64,000 nucleotides of DNA from the NCBI GenBank assembly GCA_963680875.1, contig OY804578.1:102391689-102455688 (forward strand), written 5' to 3'. The DNA is from Bathymodiolus brooksi (taxonomy: Eukaryota; Mollusca; Bivalvia; Mytilida; Modiolidae). Below the pieces are notes generated by a model. It did no database searches, was not told the DNA's origin, and saw only the letters and a program-made list of their open reading frames with translations. Positions 14,028 to 28,200 of this stretch are shown piece after piece; position 1 is the first letter of the stretch; every line of letters begins with the position of its first letter. The position numbers and the translations under genes are program-made.

Positions 14028-17000
14028 GTGGAGTTCTTTGATCTGATGTTAGAGGATTAAATCGGTATGTATCTGATGGTGGAGTTCTTTGATCTGATGT
14101 TAGAGGATTAAATCGGTATGTATCTGATGGTGGGGTTCTTTGATCTGATGTCAGAGGATTAAATCGGTATGTATCTGATGGTTGGTTCCTTTGATCTGAT
14201 GTCAGAGGATTAAATCGGTATGTATCTGATGGTGGAGTTCTTTGATCTGATGTTAGAGGATTACATCGGGGGATTAAATTGGTATGTATCTGATGGTGGA
14301 GTTCTTTAATCTGATGTTAGAGGATTAAATCGGTATGTATCTCATGGTGGGGTTCTTTGATCTGATGTCAGAGGATTAAATCGGTGTGTATCTGATCGTG
14401 GGGTTCTTTGATCTGATGTTAGAGGATTAAATCGGTATGTATCTCATGGTGGGTTTCTTTTACCTCATGTTAGAGGATTAAATCGGTATGTATCTGATGG
14501 TGGAGCTCTTTGATCTGATGTTAGAGGATTAAATCGGTATGTATCTGATGGTGGGGTTCTTTGATCTGATGTTAGAGGATTAAATCGGTATGTATCTGAT
14601 GGTGGAGTTCTTTGATCTGATGTTTGAGGATTAAATCGGTATGTATCTGATGGTGGGGTTCCTTTGATCTGATGTCAGAGGATTAAAACGGTATGTATCT
14701 GATGGTGGGGTTACTTTGATCTGATGTTTGAGGGTTAAATCGGTATATATCTGATGGTGAGGTTCTTTGATCTGATGTTTGAGGATTAAATAGGTATATA
14801 TCTGATGGTGGTGTTCTTTGATCTCATGTTAGAGGATTAAATAGGTATGTATCTGATGGTGGGGTTCTTTGATCTGATGTCAGAGGATTAAATCGTTATG
14901 CATCTGATGGTGGTGTTCTTTGATCTCATGTTAGAGGATTAAATAGGTATGTATCTGATGGTGGGGTTCTTTGATCTGATGTCAGAGGATTAAATCGTTA
15001 TGCATCTGATGGTGGGGTTCTTTGGTCTGATGTCAGAGGATTAAATCGGTATGTATCTGATGGTGGGGTTCTTTGATCTGATGTCAGAGGATTAAATCGT
15101 TATGTATCTGATGGTGGGGTTCTTTGATCTGATGTCAGGGATTAAATCGGTATGTATCTGATGGTGGAGTTCTTTGATCTGATGTTAGAGGATTACATCG
15201 GGGGATTAAATTGGTATGTATCTGATGGTGGAGTTCTTTAATCTGATGTTAGAGGATTAAATCGGTATGTATCTCATGGTGGGGTTCTTTGATCTGATGT
15301 CAGAGGATTAAATCGGTGTGTATCTGATCGTGGGGTTCTTTGATCTGATGTTAGAGGATTAAATCGGTATGTATCTCATGGTGGGTTTCTTTGACCTCAT
15401 GTTAGAGGATTAAATCGGTATGTATCTGATCGTCGGGTTCATTGATCTCATGTCAGAGGATTAAATCAGTATGTATCTGATGGTTGGTTTCTTTGATCTG
15501 ATGTTAGAGGATTAAATCGGTATGTATCTGATGGTGTGGTTCTTTGATCTGATGTTAGAGGATTAAATCGGTATGTATCTGATGGTGGGTTTCATTGATC
15601 TGATGTCAGAGGATTAAATCGGTATGTATCTGATGGTGGGGTTCTTTGATCTGATGTTAGAGGATTAAATCGATATGTATCTGATGGTGGGGTTCTTTGA
15701 TCTGATGTTAGAGGATTAAATCGGTATGTATTTGATGGTGGAGTTCTTTGATCTCATGTTAGAGGATTAAATCGGTATGTATCTGATGGTGGGGTTCTTT
15801 GATCTGATGTCAGAGGATTAAATCGGTATGTATCTGATGGTGGGGTTCTTTGATCTGATGTTAGAGGATTAAATCGGTATGTATTTGATGGTGGAGTTCT
15901 TTGATCTCATGTTAGAGGATTAAATCGGTATGTATCTGATGATGGGGTTCTTTGATCTCATGTCAGAGGATTAAATCGGTATGTATCTGATGGTGGAGTT
16001 CTTTGATCTGATGTTGTAGGATTAAATCGGTATGTATCTGATGGTGGGGTTCTTTGATCTGATGTTAGAGGATTAAATCGGTATGTATCTGATGGTGGGG
16101 TTCTTTGATCTGATGTTAGAGGATTAAATCGGTATGTATCTGATGGTGGAGCTCTTTGATCTGATGTTAGAGGATTAAATCGGTATGTATCTGATGGTGG
16201 GGTTCTTTGATCTGATGTTAGAGGATTAAATCGGTATGTATCTGGTGGTGGAGTTCTTTGATCTGATGTTTGAGGATTAAATCGGTATGTATCTGATGGT
16301 GGGGTTCCTTTGATCTGATGTCAGAGGATTAAATCGGTATGTATCTGATGGTGGGGTTACTTTGATCTGATGTTAGAGGATTAAATCGGTATGTATCTGA
16401 TGGTGGGGTTCCTTTGATCTGATGTCAGAGGATTAAATCGGTATGTATCTGATGGTGGGGTTCTTTGATCTGATGTTAGAGGATTAAATCGGTATGTATC
16501 TGATGGTGGGGTTCTTTGATCTGATGTTAGAGGATTAAATCGGTATGTATCTGATGGTGGAGCTCTTTGATCTGATGTTAGAGGATTAAATCGGTATGTA
16601 TCTGATGGTGGGGTTCTTTGATCTGATGTTAGAGGATTAAATCGGTATGTATCTGATGGTGGAGTTCTTTGATCTGATGTTTGAGGATTAAATCGGTATG
16701 TATCTGATGGTGGGGTTCCTTTGATCTGATGTCAGAGGATTAAATCGGTATGTATCTGATGGTGGGGTTACTTTGATCTGATGTTAGAGGATTAAATCGG
16801 TATGTATCTGATGGTGGGGTTCCTTTGATCTGATGTCAGAGGATTAAATCGGTATGTATCTGATGGTGGGGTTCTTTGATCTGATGTTAGAGGATTAAAT
16901 CGGTATATATCTGATGGTGGAGTTCTTTGATCTTATGTCAGAGGATTAAATCGGTATATATCTGATGGTGGAGTTCTTTGATCTCATGTTAGAGAATTAA

Positions 17001-20000
17001 ATCGGTATGTATCTGATGGTGGAGTTCTTTGATCTGATGTTAGAGGATTAAATCGGTATGTATCTGATGGTGGAGTTCTTTGATCTGATGTTAGAGGATT
17101 AAATCGGTATGTATCTGATGGTGGGGTTCTTTGATCTGATGTCAGAGGATTAAATCGGTATGTATCTGATGGTTGGTTCCTTTGATCTGATGTCAGAGGA
17201 TTAAATCGGTATGTATCTGATGGTGGAGTTCTTTGATCTGATGTTAGAGGATTACATCGGGGGATTAAATTGGTATGTATCTGATGGTGTAGTTCTTTAA
17301 TCTGATGTTAGAGGATTAAATCGGTATGTATCTCATGGTGGGGTTCTTTCATCTGATGTCAGAGGATTAAATCGGTGTGTATCTGATCGTGGGGTTCTTT
17401 GATCTGATGTTAGAGGATTAAATCGGTATATATCTGATGGTGGTGTTCTTTGATCTCATGTTAGAGGATTAAATAGGTATGTATCTGATGGTGGGGTTCT
17501 TTGATCTGATGTCAGAGGATTAAATCGTTATGCATCTGATGGTGGGGTTCTTTGGTCTGATGTCAGAGGATTAAATCGGTATGTATCTGATGGTGGGGTT
17601 CTTTGATCTGATGTCAGAGGATTAAATCGGTATGTATCTGATGGTTGGTTCCTTTGATCTGATGTCAGAGGATTAAATCGGTATGTATCTGATGGTGGGG
17701 TTCTTTGATCTGATGTTAGAGGATTAAATCGGTATATATCTGATGGTGGAGTTCTTTGATCTTATGTCAGAGGATTAAATCGGTATATATCTGATGGTGG
17801 AGTTCTTTGATCTCATGTTAGAGAATTAAATCGGTATGTATCTGATGGTGGAGTTCTTTGATCTGATGTTAGAGGATTAAATCGGTATGTATCTGATGGT
17901 GGAGTTCTTTGATCTGATGTTAGAGGATTAAATCGGTATGTATCTGATGGTGGGGTTCTTTGATCTGATGTCAGAGGATTAAATCGGTATGTATCTGATG
18001 GTTGGTTCCTTTGATCTGATGTCAGAGGATTAAATCGGTATGTATCTGATGGTGGAGTTCTTTGATCTGATGTTAGAGGATTACATCGGGGGATTAAATT
18101 GGTATGTATCTGATGGTGTAGTTCTTTAATCTGATGTTAGAGGATTAAATCGGTATGTATCTCATGGTGGGGTTCTTTGATCTGATGTCAGAGGATTAAA
18201 TCGGTGTGTATCTGATCGTGGGGTTCTTTGATCTGATGTTAGAGGATTAAATCGTTATGCATCTGATGGTGGGGTTCTTTGGTCTGATGTCAGAGGATTA
18301 AATCGGTATGTATCTGATGGTGGGGTTCTTTGATCTGATGTCAGAGGATTAAATCGGTATGTATCTGATGGTTGGTTCCTTTGATCTGATGTCAGAGGAT
18401 TAAATCGGTATGTATCTGATTTTGGAGTTCTTTGATCTGATGTTAGAGGATTACATCGGGGGATTAAATTGGTATGTATCTGATGGTGTAGTTCTTTAAT
18501 CTGATGTTAGAGGATTAAATCGGTATGTATCTCATGGTGGGGTTCTTTGATCTGATGTCAGAGGATTAAATCGGTGTGTATCTGATCGTGGGGTTCTTTC
18601 ATCTGATGTTAGAGGATTAAATCGGTATGTATCTCATGGTGGGTTTCTTTGACCTCATGTTAGAGGATTAAATCGGTATGTATCTGATGGTGGAGCTCTT
18701 TGATCTGATGTTAGAGGATTAAATCGGTAAGTATCTGATGGTGGGGTTCTTTGATCTGATGTTAGAGGATTAAATCGGTATGTATCTGATGGTGGAGTTC
18801 TTTGATCTGATGTTTGAGGATTAAATCGGTATGTATCTGATGGTGGGGTTCCTTTGATCTGATGTCAGAGGATTAAATCGGTATGTATCTGATGGTGGGG
18901 TTACTTTGATCTGATGTTAGAGGATTAAATCGGTATGTATCTGATGGTGGGGTTCTTTGATCTGATGTTAGAGGATTAAATCGGTATGTATCTGATGGTG
19001 GGGTTCTTTGATCTGATGTTAGAGGATTAAATCGGTATATATCTGATGGTGGAGTTCTTTGATCTTATGTCAGAGGATTAAATCGGTATATATCTGATGG
19101 TGGAGTTCTTTGATCTCATGTTAGAGAATTAAATCGGTATGTATCTGATGGTGGAGTTCTTTGATCTGATGTTAGAGGATTAAATCGGTATGTATCTGAT
19201 GGTGGAGTTCTTTGATCTGATGTTAGAGGATTAAATCGGTATGTATCTGATGGTGGGGTTCTTTGATCTGATGTCAGAGGATTAAATCGGTATGTATCTG
19301 ATGGTTGGTTCCTTTGATCTGATGTCAGAGGATTAAATCGGTATGTATCTGATGGTGGAGTTCTTTGATCTGATGTTAGAGGATTACATCGGGGGATTAA
19401 ATTGGTATGTATCTGATGGTGGAGTTCTTTAATCTGATGTTAGAGGATTAAATCGGTATGTATCTCATGGTGGGGTTCTTTGATCTGATGTCAGAGGATT
19501 AAATCGGTGTGTATCTGATCGTGGGGTTCTTTGATCTGATGTTAGAGGATTAAATCGGTATGTATCTCATGGTGGGTTTCTTTGACCTCATGTTAGAGGA
19601 TTAAATCGGTATGTATCTGATGGTGGAGCTCTTTGATCTGATGTTAGAGGATTAAATCGGTATGTATCTGATGGTGGGGTTCTTTGATCTGATGTTAGAG
19701 GATTAAATCGGTATGTATCTGATGGTGGAGTTCTTTGATCTGATGTTTGAGGATTAAATCGGTATGTATCTGATGGTGGGGTTCCTTTGATCTGATGTCA
19801 GAGGATTAAAACGGTATGTATCTGATGGTGGGGTTACTTTGATCTGATGTTTGAGGGTTAAATCGGTATATATCTGATGGTGAGGTTCTTTGATCTGATG
19901 TTTGAGGATTAAATAGGTATATATCTGATGGTGGTGTTCTTTGATCTCATGTTAGAGGATTAAATAGGTATGTATCTGATGGTGGGGTTCTTTGATCTGA

Positions 20001-21115
20001 TGTCAGAGGATTAAATCGTTATGCATCTGATGGTGGTGTTCTTTGATCTCATGTTAGAGGATTAAATAGGTATGTATCTGATGGTGGGGTTCTTTGATCT
20101 GATGTCAGAGGATTAAATCGTTATGCATCTGATGGTGGGGTTCTTTGGTCTGATGTCAGAGGATTAAATCGGTATGTATCTGATGGTGGGGTTCTTTGAT
20201 CTGATGTCAGAGGATTAAATCGTTATGTATCTGATGGTGGGGTTCTTTGATCTGATGTCAGGGATTAAATCGGTATGTATCTGATGGTGGAGTTCTTTGA
20301 TCTGATGTTAGAGGATTACATCGGGGGATTAAATTGGTATGTATCTGATGGTGGAGTTCTTTAATCTGATGTTAGAGGATTAAATCGGTATGTATCTCAT
20401 GGTGGGGTTCTTTGATCTGATGTCAGAGGATTAAATCGGTGTGTATCTGATCGTGGGGTTCTTTGATCTGATGTTAGAGGATTAAATCGGTATGTATCTC
20501 ATGGTGGGTTTCTTTGACCTCATGTTAGAGGATTAAATCGGTATGTATCTGATCGTCGGGTTCATTGATCTCATGTCAGAGGATTAAATCAGTATGTATC
20601 TGATGGTTGGTTTCTTTGATCTGATGTTAGAGGATTAAATCGGTATGTATCTGATGGTGTGGTTCTTTGATCTGATGTTAGAGGATTAAATCGGTATGTA
20701 TCTGATGGTGGGTTTCATTGATCTGATGTCAGAGGATTAAATCGGTATGTATCTGATGGTGGGGTTCTTTGATCTGATGTTAGAGGATTAAATCGATATG
20801 TATCTGATGGTGGGGTTCTTTGATCTGATGTTAGAGGATTAAATCGGTATGTATTTGATGGTGGAGTTCTTTGATCTCATGTTAGAGGATTAAATCGGTA
20901 TGTATCTGATGGTGGGGTTCTTTGATCTGATGTCAGAGGATTAAATCGGTATGTATCTGATGGTGGGGTTCTTTGATCTGATGTTAGAGGATTAAATCGG
21001 TATGTATTTGATGGTGGAGTTCTTTGATCTCATGTTAGAGGATTAAATCGGTATGTATCTGATGATGGGGTTCTTTGATCTCATGTCAGAGGATTAAATC
21101 GGTATGTATCTGATG
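14028..21115 (+). repeat. 7,088-bp tandem duplication, copy 2
   Basis: This is the second copy of the block described for 6,940-14,027. It includes 64-bp monomers near 14,261, 15,191, 17,251, 18,081, 18,441, 19,381 and 20,312, each 7,088 bp after its partner. The match ends near 21,138, where this copy has GATGTTGTAGG and the first has GATGTTAGAGG. The breakpoint falls inside a monomer, as expected of unequal exchange between misaligned arrays. Confidence 0.93.
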
Positions 21116-21459
21116 GTGGAGTTCTTTGATCTGATGTTGTAGGATTAAATCGGTATGTATCTGATGGTGGGGTTCTTTGATCTGATGTTAGAGGATTAAA
21201 TCGGTATGTATCTGATGGTGGGGTTCTTTGATCTGATGTTAGAGGATTAAATCGGTATGTATCTGATGGTGGAGCTCTTTGATCTGATGTTAGAGGATTA
21301 AATCGGTATGTATCTGATGGTGGGGTTCTTTGATCTGATGTTAGAGGATTAAATCGGTATGTATCTGGTGGTGGAGTTCTTTGATCTGATGTTTGAGGAT
21401 TAAATCGGTATGTATTTGATGGTGGGGTTCTTTGATCTGATGTTAGAGGATTAAATCGG

Positions 21460-24400
21460 TATGTATCTGATGGTGGAGTTCTTTGATCTGATGTTAGAGG
21501 ACTAAATCGGTATGTATCTGATGGTGGAGTTCTTTGATCTGATGTTAGAGGATTACATCGGGGGATTAAATTGGTATGTATCTGATGGTGGAGTTCTTTA
21601 ATCTGATGTTAGAGGATTAAATCGGTATGTATCTCATGGTGGGGTTCTTTGATCTGATGTCAGAGGATTAAATCGGTGTGTATCTGATCGTGGGGTTCTT
21701 TGATCTGATGTTAGAGGATTAAATCGGTATGTATCTCATGGTGGGTTTCTTTGACCTCATGTTAGAGGATTAAATCGGTATGTATCTGATGGTGGAGCTC
21801 TTTGATCTGATGTTAGAGGATTAAATTGGTATGTATCTGATGGTGGGGTTCTTTGATCTGATGTTAGAGGATTAAATCGGTATGTATCTGATGGTGGAGT
21901 TCTTTGATCTGATGTTTGAGGATTAAATCGGTATGTATCTGATTGTGGAGTTCTTTGATCTGATGTTAGAGGACTAAATCGGTATGTATCTGATGGTGGA
22001 GTTCTTTGATCTGATGTTTGAGGATTAAATCGGTATATATCTGATGGTGGTGTTCTTTGATCTCATGTTAGAGGATTAAATAGGTATGTATCTGATGGTG
22101 GGGTTCTTTGATCTGATGTCAGAGGATTAAATCGCTATGTATCTGATGGTGGGGTTCATTGATCTGATGTCAGAGGATTAAATCGGTATGTATCTGATGG
22201 TTGTTTCCTTTGATCTGATGTCAGAGGATTAAATCGGTATGTATCTGATGGTGGAGTTCTTTGATCTGATATTAGATGATTACATCGGGGGATTAAATTG
22301 GTATGTATCTGATGGTGGAGTTCTTTAATCTGATGTTAGAGGATTAAATCGGTATGTATCTCATGGTGGGGTTCTTTGATCTGATGTCAGAGGATTAAAT
22401 CGGTGTGTATCTGATCGTGGGGTTCTTTGATCTGATGTTAGAGGATTAAATCGGTATGTATCTCATGGTGGGTTTCTTTGACCTCATGTTAGAGGATTAA
22501 ATCGGTATGTATCTGATGGTGGAGCTCTTTGATCTGATGTTAGAGGATTAAATCGGTATGTATCTGATGGTGGGGTTCTTTGATCTGATGTTAGAGGATT
22601 AAATCGGTATGTATCTGATGGTGGAGTTCTTTGATCTGATGTTTGAGGATTAAATCGGTATGTATCTGATGGTGGAGTTCTTTGATCTGATGTTAGAGGA
22701 CTAAATCGGTATGTATCTGATGGTGGAGTTCTTTGATCTGATGTTTGAGGATTAAATCGGTATATATCTGATGGTGGTGTTCTTTGATCTGATGTTTGAG
22801 GATTAAATCGGTATGTATCTGATGGTGGAGTTCTTTGATCTGATGTTTGAGGATTAAATCGGTATATATCTGATGGTGGGGTTCTTTGATCTGATGTTTG
22901 AGGATTAAATAGGTATGTATCTGATGGTGGGGTTCTTTGATCTGATGTCAGAGGATTAAATCGTTATGCATCTGATGGTGGGGTTCTTTGGTCTGATGTC
23001 AGAGGATTAAATTGGTATGTATCTGATGGTGCGGTTCTTTGATCTGATGTCAGAGGATTAAATCGTTATGTATCTGATGGTGGGGTTCTTTGATCTGATG
23101 TCAGAGGATTAAATCGGTATGTATCTGATGGTTGGTTCCTTTGATCTGATGTCAGAGGATTAAATCGGTATGTATCTGATGGTGGAGTTCTTTGATCTGA
23201 TGTTAGAGGATTACATCGGGGGATTAAATTGGTATGTATCTGATGGTGGAGTTCTTTAATCTGATGTTAGAGGATTAAATCGGTATGTATCTCATGGTGG
23301 GGTTCTTTGATCTGATGTCAGAGGATTAAATCGGTGTGTATCTGATCGTGGGGTTCTTTGATCTGATGTTAGAGGATTAAATCGGTATGTATCTCATGGT
23401 GGGTTTCTTTGACCTCATGTTAGAGGATTAAATCGGTATGTATCTGATGGTGGAGCTCTTTGATCTGATGTTAGAGGATTAAATTGGTATGTATCTGATG
23501 GTGGGGTTCTTTGATCTGATGTTAGAGGATTAAATCGGTATGTATCTGATGGTGGAGTTCTTTGATCTGATGTTTGAGGATTAAATCGGTATGTATCTGA
23601 TTGTGGAGTTCTTTGATCTGATGTTAGAGGACTAAATCGGTATTTATCTGATTGTGGAGTTCTTTGATCTGATGTTTGAGGATTAAATCGGTATATATCT
23701 GATGGTGGTGTTCTTTGATCTCATGTTAGAGGATTAAATAGGTATGTATCTGATGGTGGGGTTCTTTGATCTGATGTCAGAGGATTAAATCGTTATGCAT
23801 CTGATGGTGGGGTTCTTTGGTCTAATGTCAGAGGATTAAATCGGTATGTATCTGATGGTGGGGTTCTTTGATCTGATGTCAGAGGATTAAATCGCTATGT
23901 ATCTGATGGTGGGGTTCATTGATCTGATGTCAGAGGATTAAATCGGTATGTATCTGATGGTTGTTTCCTTTGATCTGATGTCAGAGGATTAAATCGGTAT
24001 GTATCTGATGGTGGAGTTCTTTGATCTGATGTTAGATGATTACATCGGGGGATTAAATTGGTATGTATCTGATGGTGGAGTTCTTTAATCTGATGTTAGA
24101 GGATTAAATCGGTATGTATCTCATGGTGGGGTTCTTTGATCTGATGTCAGAGGATTAAATCGGTGTGTATCTGATCGTGGGGTTCTTTGATCTGATGTTA
24201 GAGGACTAAATCGGTATGTATCTGATGGTGGAGTTCTTTGATCTGATGTTTGAGGATTAAATCGGTATATATCTGATGGTGGTGTTCTTTGATCTCATGT
24301 TAGAGGATTAAATAGGTATGTATCTGATGGTGGGGTTCTTTGATCTGATGTCAGAGGATTAAATCGTTATGCATCTGATGGTGGGGTTCTTTGGTCTAAT

Positions 24401-24840
24401 GTCAGAGGATTAAATCGGTATGTATCTGATGGTGGGGTTCTTTGATCTGATGTCAGAGGATTAAATCGCTATGTATCTGATGGTGGGGTTCATTGATCTG
24501 ATGTCAGAGGATTAAATCGGTATGTATCTGATGGTTGTTTCCTTTGATCTGATGTCAGAGGATTAAATCGGTATGTATCTGATGGTGGAGTTCTTTGATC
24601 TGATGTTAGATGATTACATCGGGGGATTAAATTGGTATGTATCTGATGGTGGAGTTCTTTAATCTGATGTTAGAGGATTAAATCGGTATGTATCTCATGG
24701 TGGGTTTCTTTGACCTCATGTTAGAGGATTAAATCGGTATGTATCTGATGGTGGAGCTCTTTGATCTGATGTTAGAGGATTAAATCGGTATATATCTGAT
24801 GGTGGTGTTCTTTGATCTGATGTTTGAGGATTAAATCGGT
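21460..24840 (+). repeat. 3,482-bp tandem duplication, copy 1 (102 bp shorter)
   Basis: Diagnostic variants here are GGACTAAATCGG, GATTGTGGAG, GGTTGTTTCC and GATGATTACATCGGGG. GGTTGTTTCC at 22,199, 23,959 and 24,533 recurs exactly 3,482 bp later. At its left end the offset is 3,380 because this copy lacks two monomers (102 bp) near 22,135 that the second copy has near 25,513-25,615. Confidence 0.88.
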
Positions 24841-27800
24841 ATGTATCTGATGGTGGAGTTCTTTGATCTGATGTTAGAGGACTAAATCGGTATGTATCTG
24901 ATGGTGGAGTTCTTTGATCTGATGTTAGAGGATTACATCGGGGGATTAAATTGGTATGTATCTGATGGTGGAGTTCTTTAATCTGATGTTAGAGGATTAA
25001 ATCGGTATGTATCTCATGGTGGGGTTCTTTGATCTGATGTCAGAGGATTAAATCGGTGTGTATCTGATCGTGGGGTTCTTTGATCTGATGTTAGAGGATT
25101 AAATCGGTATGTATCTCATGGTGGGTTTCTTTGACCTCATGTTAGAGGATTAAATCGGTATGTATCTGATGGTGGAGCTCTTTGATCTGATGTTAGAGGA
25201 TTAAATTGGTATGTATCTGATGGTGGGGTTCTTTGATCTGATGTTAGAGGATTAAATCGGTATGTATCTGATGGTGGAGTTCTTTGATCTGATGTTTGAG
25301 GATTAAATCGGTATGTATCTGATTGTGGAGTTCTTTGATCTGATGTTAGAGGACTAAATCGGTATGTATCTGATGGTGGAGTTCTTTGATCTGATGTTTG
25401 AGGATTAAATCGGTATATATCTGATGGTGGTGTTCTTTGATCTCATGTTAGAGGATTAAATAGGTATGTATCTGATGGTGGGGTTCTTTGATCTGATGTC
25501 AGAGGATTAAATCGTTATGCATCTGATGGTGGTGTTCTTTGGTCTAATGTCAGAGGATTAAATCGGTATGTATCTGATGGTGGGGTTCTTTGATCTGATG
25601 TCAGAGGATTAAATCGCTATGTATCTGATGGTGGGGTTCATTGATCTGATGTCAGAGGATTAAATCGGTATGTATCTGATGGTTGTTTCCTTTGATCTGA
25701 TGTCAGAGGATTAAATCGGTATGTATCTGATGGTGGAGTTCTTTGATCTGATATTAGATGATTACATCGGGGGATTAAATTGGTATGTATCTGATGGTGG
25801 AGTTCTTTAATCTGATGTTAGAGGATTAAATCGGTATGTATCTCATGGTGGGGTTCTTTGATCTGATGTCAGAGGATTAAATCGGTGTGTATCTGATCGT
25901 GGGGTTCTTTGATCTGATGTTAGAGGATTAAATCGGTATGTATCTCATGGTGGGTTTCTTTGACCTCATGTTAGAGGATTAAATCGGTATGTATCTGATG
26001 GTGGAGCTCTTTGATCTGATGTTAGAGGATTAAATCGGTATGTATCTGATGGTGGGGTTCTTTGATCTGATGTTAGAGGATTAAATCGGTATGTATCTGA
26101 TGGTGGAGTTCTTTGATCTGATGTTTGAGGATTAAATCGGTATGTATCTGATGGTGGAGTTCTTTGATCTGATGTTAGAGGACTAAATCGGTATGTATCT
26201 GATGGTGGAGTTCTTTGATCTGATGTTTGAGGATTAAATCGGTATATATCTGATGGTGGTGTTCTTTGATCTGATGTTTGAGGATTAAATCGGTATGTAT
26301 CTGATGGTGGAGTTCTTTGATCTGATGTTTGAGGATTAAATCGGTATATATCTGATGGTGGGGTTCTTTGATCTGATGTTTGAGGATTAAATAGGTATGT
26401 ATCTGATGGTGGGGTTCTTTGATCTGATGTCAGAGGATTAAATCGTTATGCATCTGATGGTGGGGTTCTTTGGTCTGATGTCTGAGGATTAAATCGGTAT
26501 GTATCAGATGGTGCGGTTCTTTGATCTGATGTCAGAGGATTAAATCGTTATGTATCTGATGGTGGGGTTCTTTGATCTGATGTCAGAGGATTAAATCGGT
26601 ATGTATCTGATGGTTGGTTCCTTTGATCTGATGTCAGAGGATTAAATCGGTATGTATCTGATGGTGGAGTTCTTTGATCTGATGTTAGAGGATTACATCG
26701 GGGGATTAAATTGGTATGTATCTGATGGTGGAGTTCTTTAATCTGATGTTAGAGGATTAAATCGGTATGTATCTCATGGTGGGGTTCTTTGATCTGATGT
26801 CAGAGGATTAAATCGGTGTGTATCTGATCGTGGGGTTCTTTGATCTGATGTTAGAGGATTAAATCGGTATGTATCTCATGGTGGGTTTCTTTGACCTCAT
26901 GTTAGAGGATTAAATCGGTATGTATCTGATGGTGGAGCTCTTTGATCTGATGTTAGAGGATTAAATTGGTATGTATCTGATGGTGGGGTTCTTTGATCTG
27001 ATGTTAGAGGATTAAATCGGTATGTATCTGATGGTGGAGTTCTTTGATCTGATGTTTGAGGATTAAATCGGTATGTATCTGATTGTGGAGTTCTTTGATC
27101 TGATGTTAGAGGACTAAATCGGTATTTATCTGATGGTGGAGTTCTTTGATCTGATGTTTGAGGATTAAATCGGTATATATCTGATGGTGGTGTTCTTTGA
27201 TCTCATGTTAGAGGATTAAATAGGTATGTATCTGATGGTGGGGTTCTTTGATCTGATGTCAGAGGATTAAATCGTTATGCATCTGATGGTGGGGTTCTTT
27301 GGTCTAATGTCAGAGGATTAAATCGGTATGTATCTGATGGTGGGGTTCTTTGATCTGATGTCAGAGGATTAAATCGCTATGTATCTGATGGTGGGGTTCA
27401 TTGATCTGATGTCAGAGGATTAAATCGGTATGTATCTGATGGTTGTTTCCTTTGATCTGATGTCAGAGGATTAAATCGGTATGTATCTGATGGTGGAGTT
27501 CTTTGATCTGATGTTAGATGATTACATCGGGGGATTAAATTGGTATGTATCTGATGGTGGAGTTCTTTAATCTGATGTTAGAGGATTAAATCGGTATGTA
27601 TCTCATGGTGGGGTTCTTTGATCTGATGTCAGAGGATTAAATCGGTGTGTATCTGATCGTGGGGTTCTTTGATCTGATGTTAGAGGACTAAATCGGTATG
27701 TATCTGATGGTGGAGTTCTTTGATCTGATGTTTGAGGATTAAATCGGTATATATCTGATGGTGGTGTTCTTTGATCTCATGTTAGAGGATTAAATAGGTA

Positions 27801-28200
27801 TGTATCTGATGGTGGGGTTCTTTGTTTTGATGTCAGAGGATTAAATCGTTATGCATCTGATGGTGGGGTTCTTTGGTCTAATGTCAGAGGATTAAATCGG
27901 TATGTATCTGATGGTGGGGTTCTTTGATCTGATGTTTGAGGATTAAATCGCTATGTATCTGATGGTGGGGTTCATTGATCTGATGTCAGAGGATTAAATC
28001 GGTATGTATCTGATGGTTGTTTCCTTTGATCTGATGTCAGAGGATTAAATCGGTATGTATCTGATGGTGGAGTTCTTTGATCTGATGTTAGATGATTACA
28101 TCGGGGGATTAAATTGGTATGTATCTGATGGTGGAGTTCTTTAATCTGATGTTAGAGGATTAAATCGGTATGTATCTCATGGTGGGTTTCTTTGACCTCA
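24841..28200 (+). repeat. 3,482-bp tandem duplication, copy 2
   Basis: The second copy carries GGTTGTTTCC at 25,681, 27,441 and 28,015. The shared rare GATATTAGATG variant (22,268 and 25,750) confirms the alignment. I saw more point differences than in the 7,088-bp pair (for example TATTTATCTGATTG near 23,641 versus TATTTATCTGATGG near 27,123), which suggests an older event. The right limit is approximate and overlaps the start of the next duplication. Confidence 0.86.
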
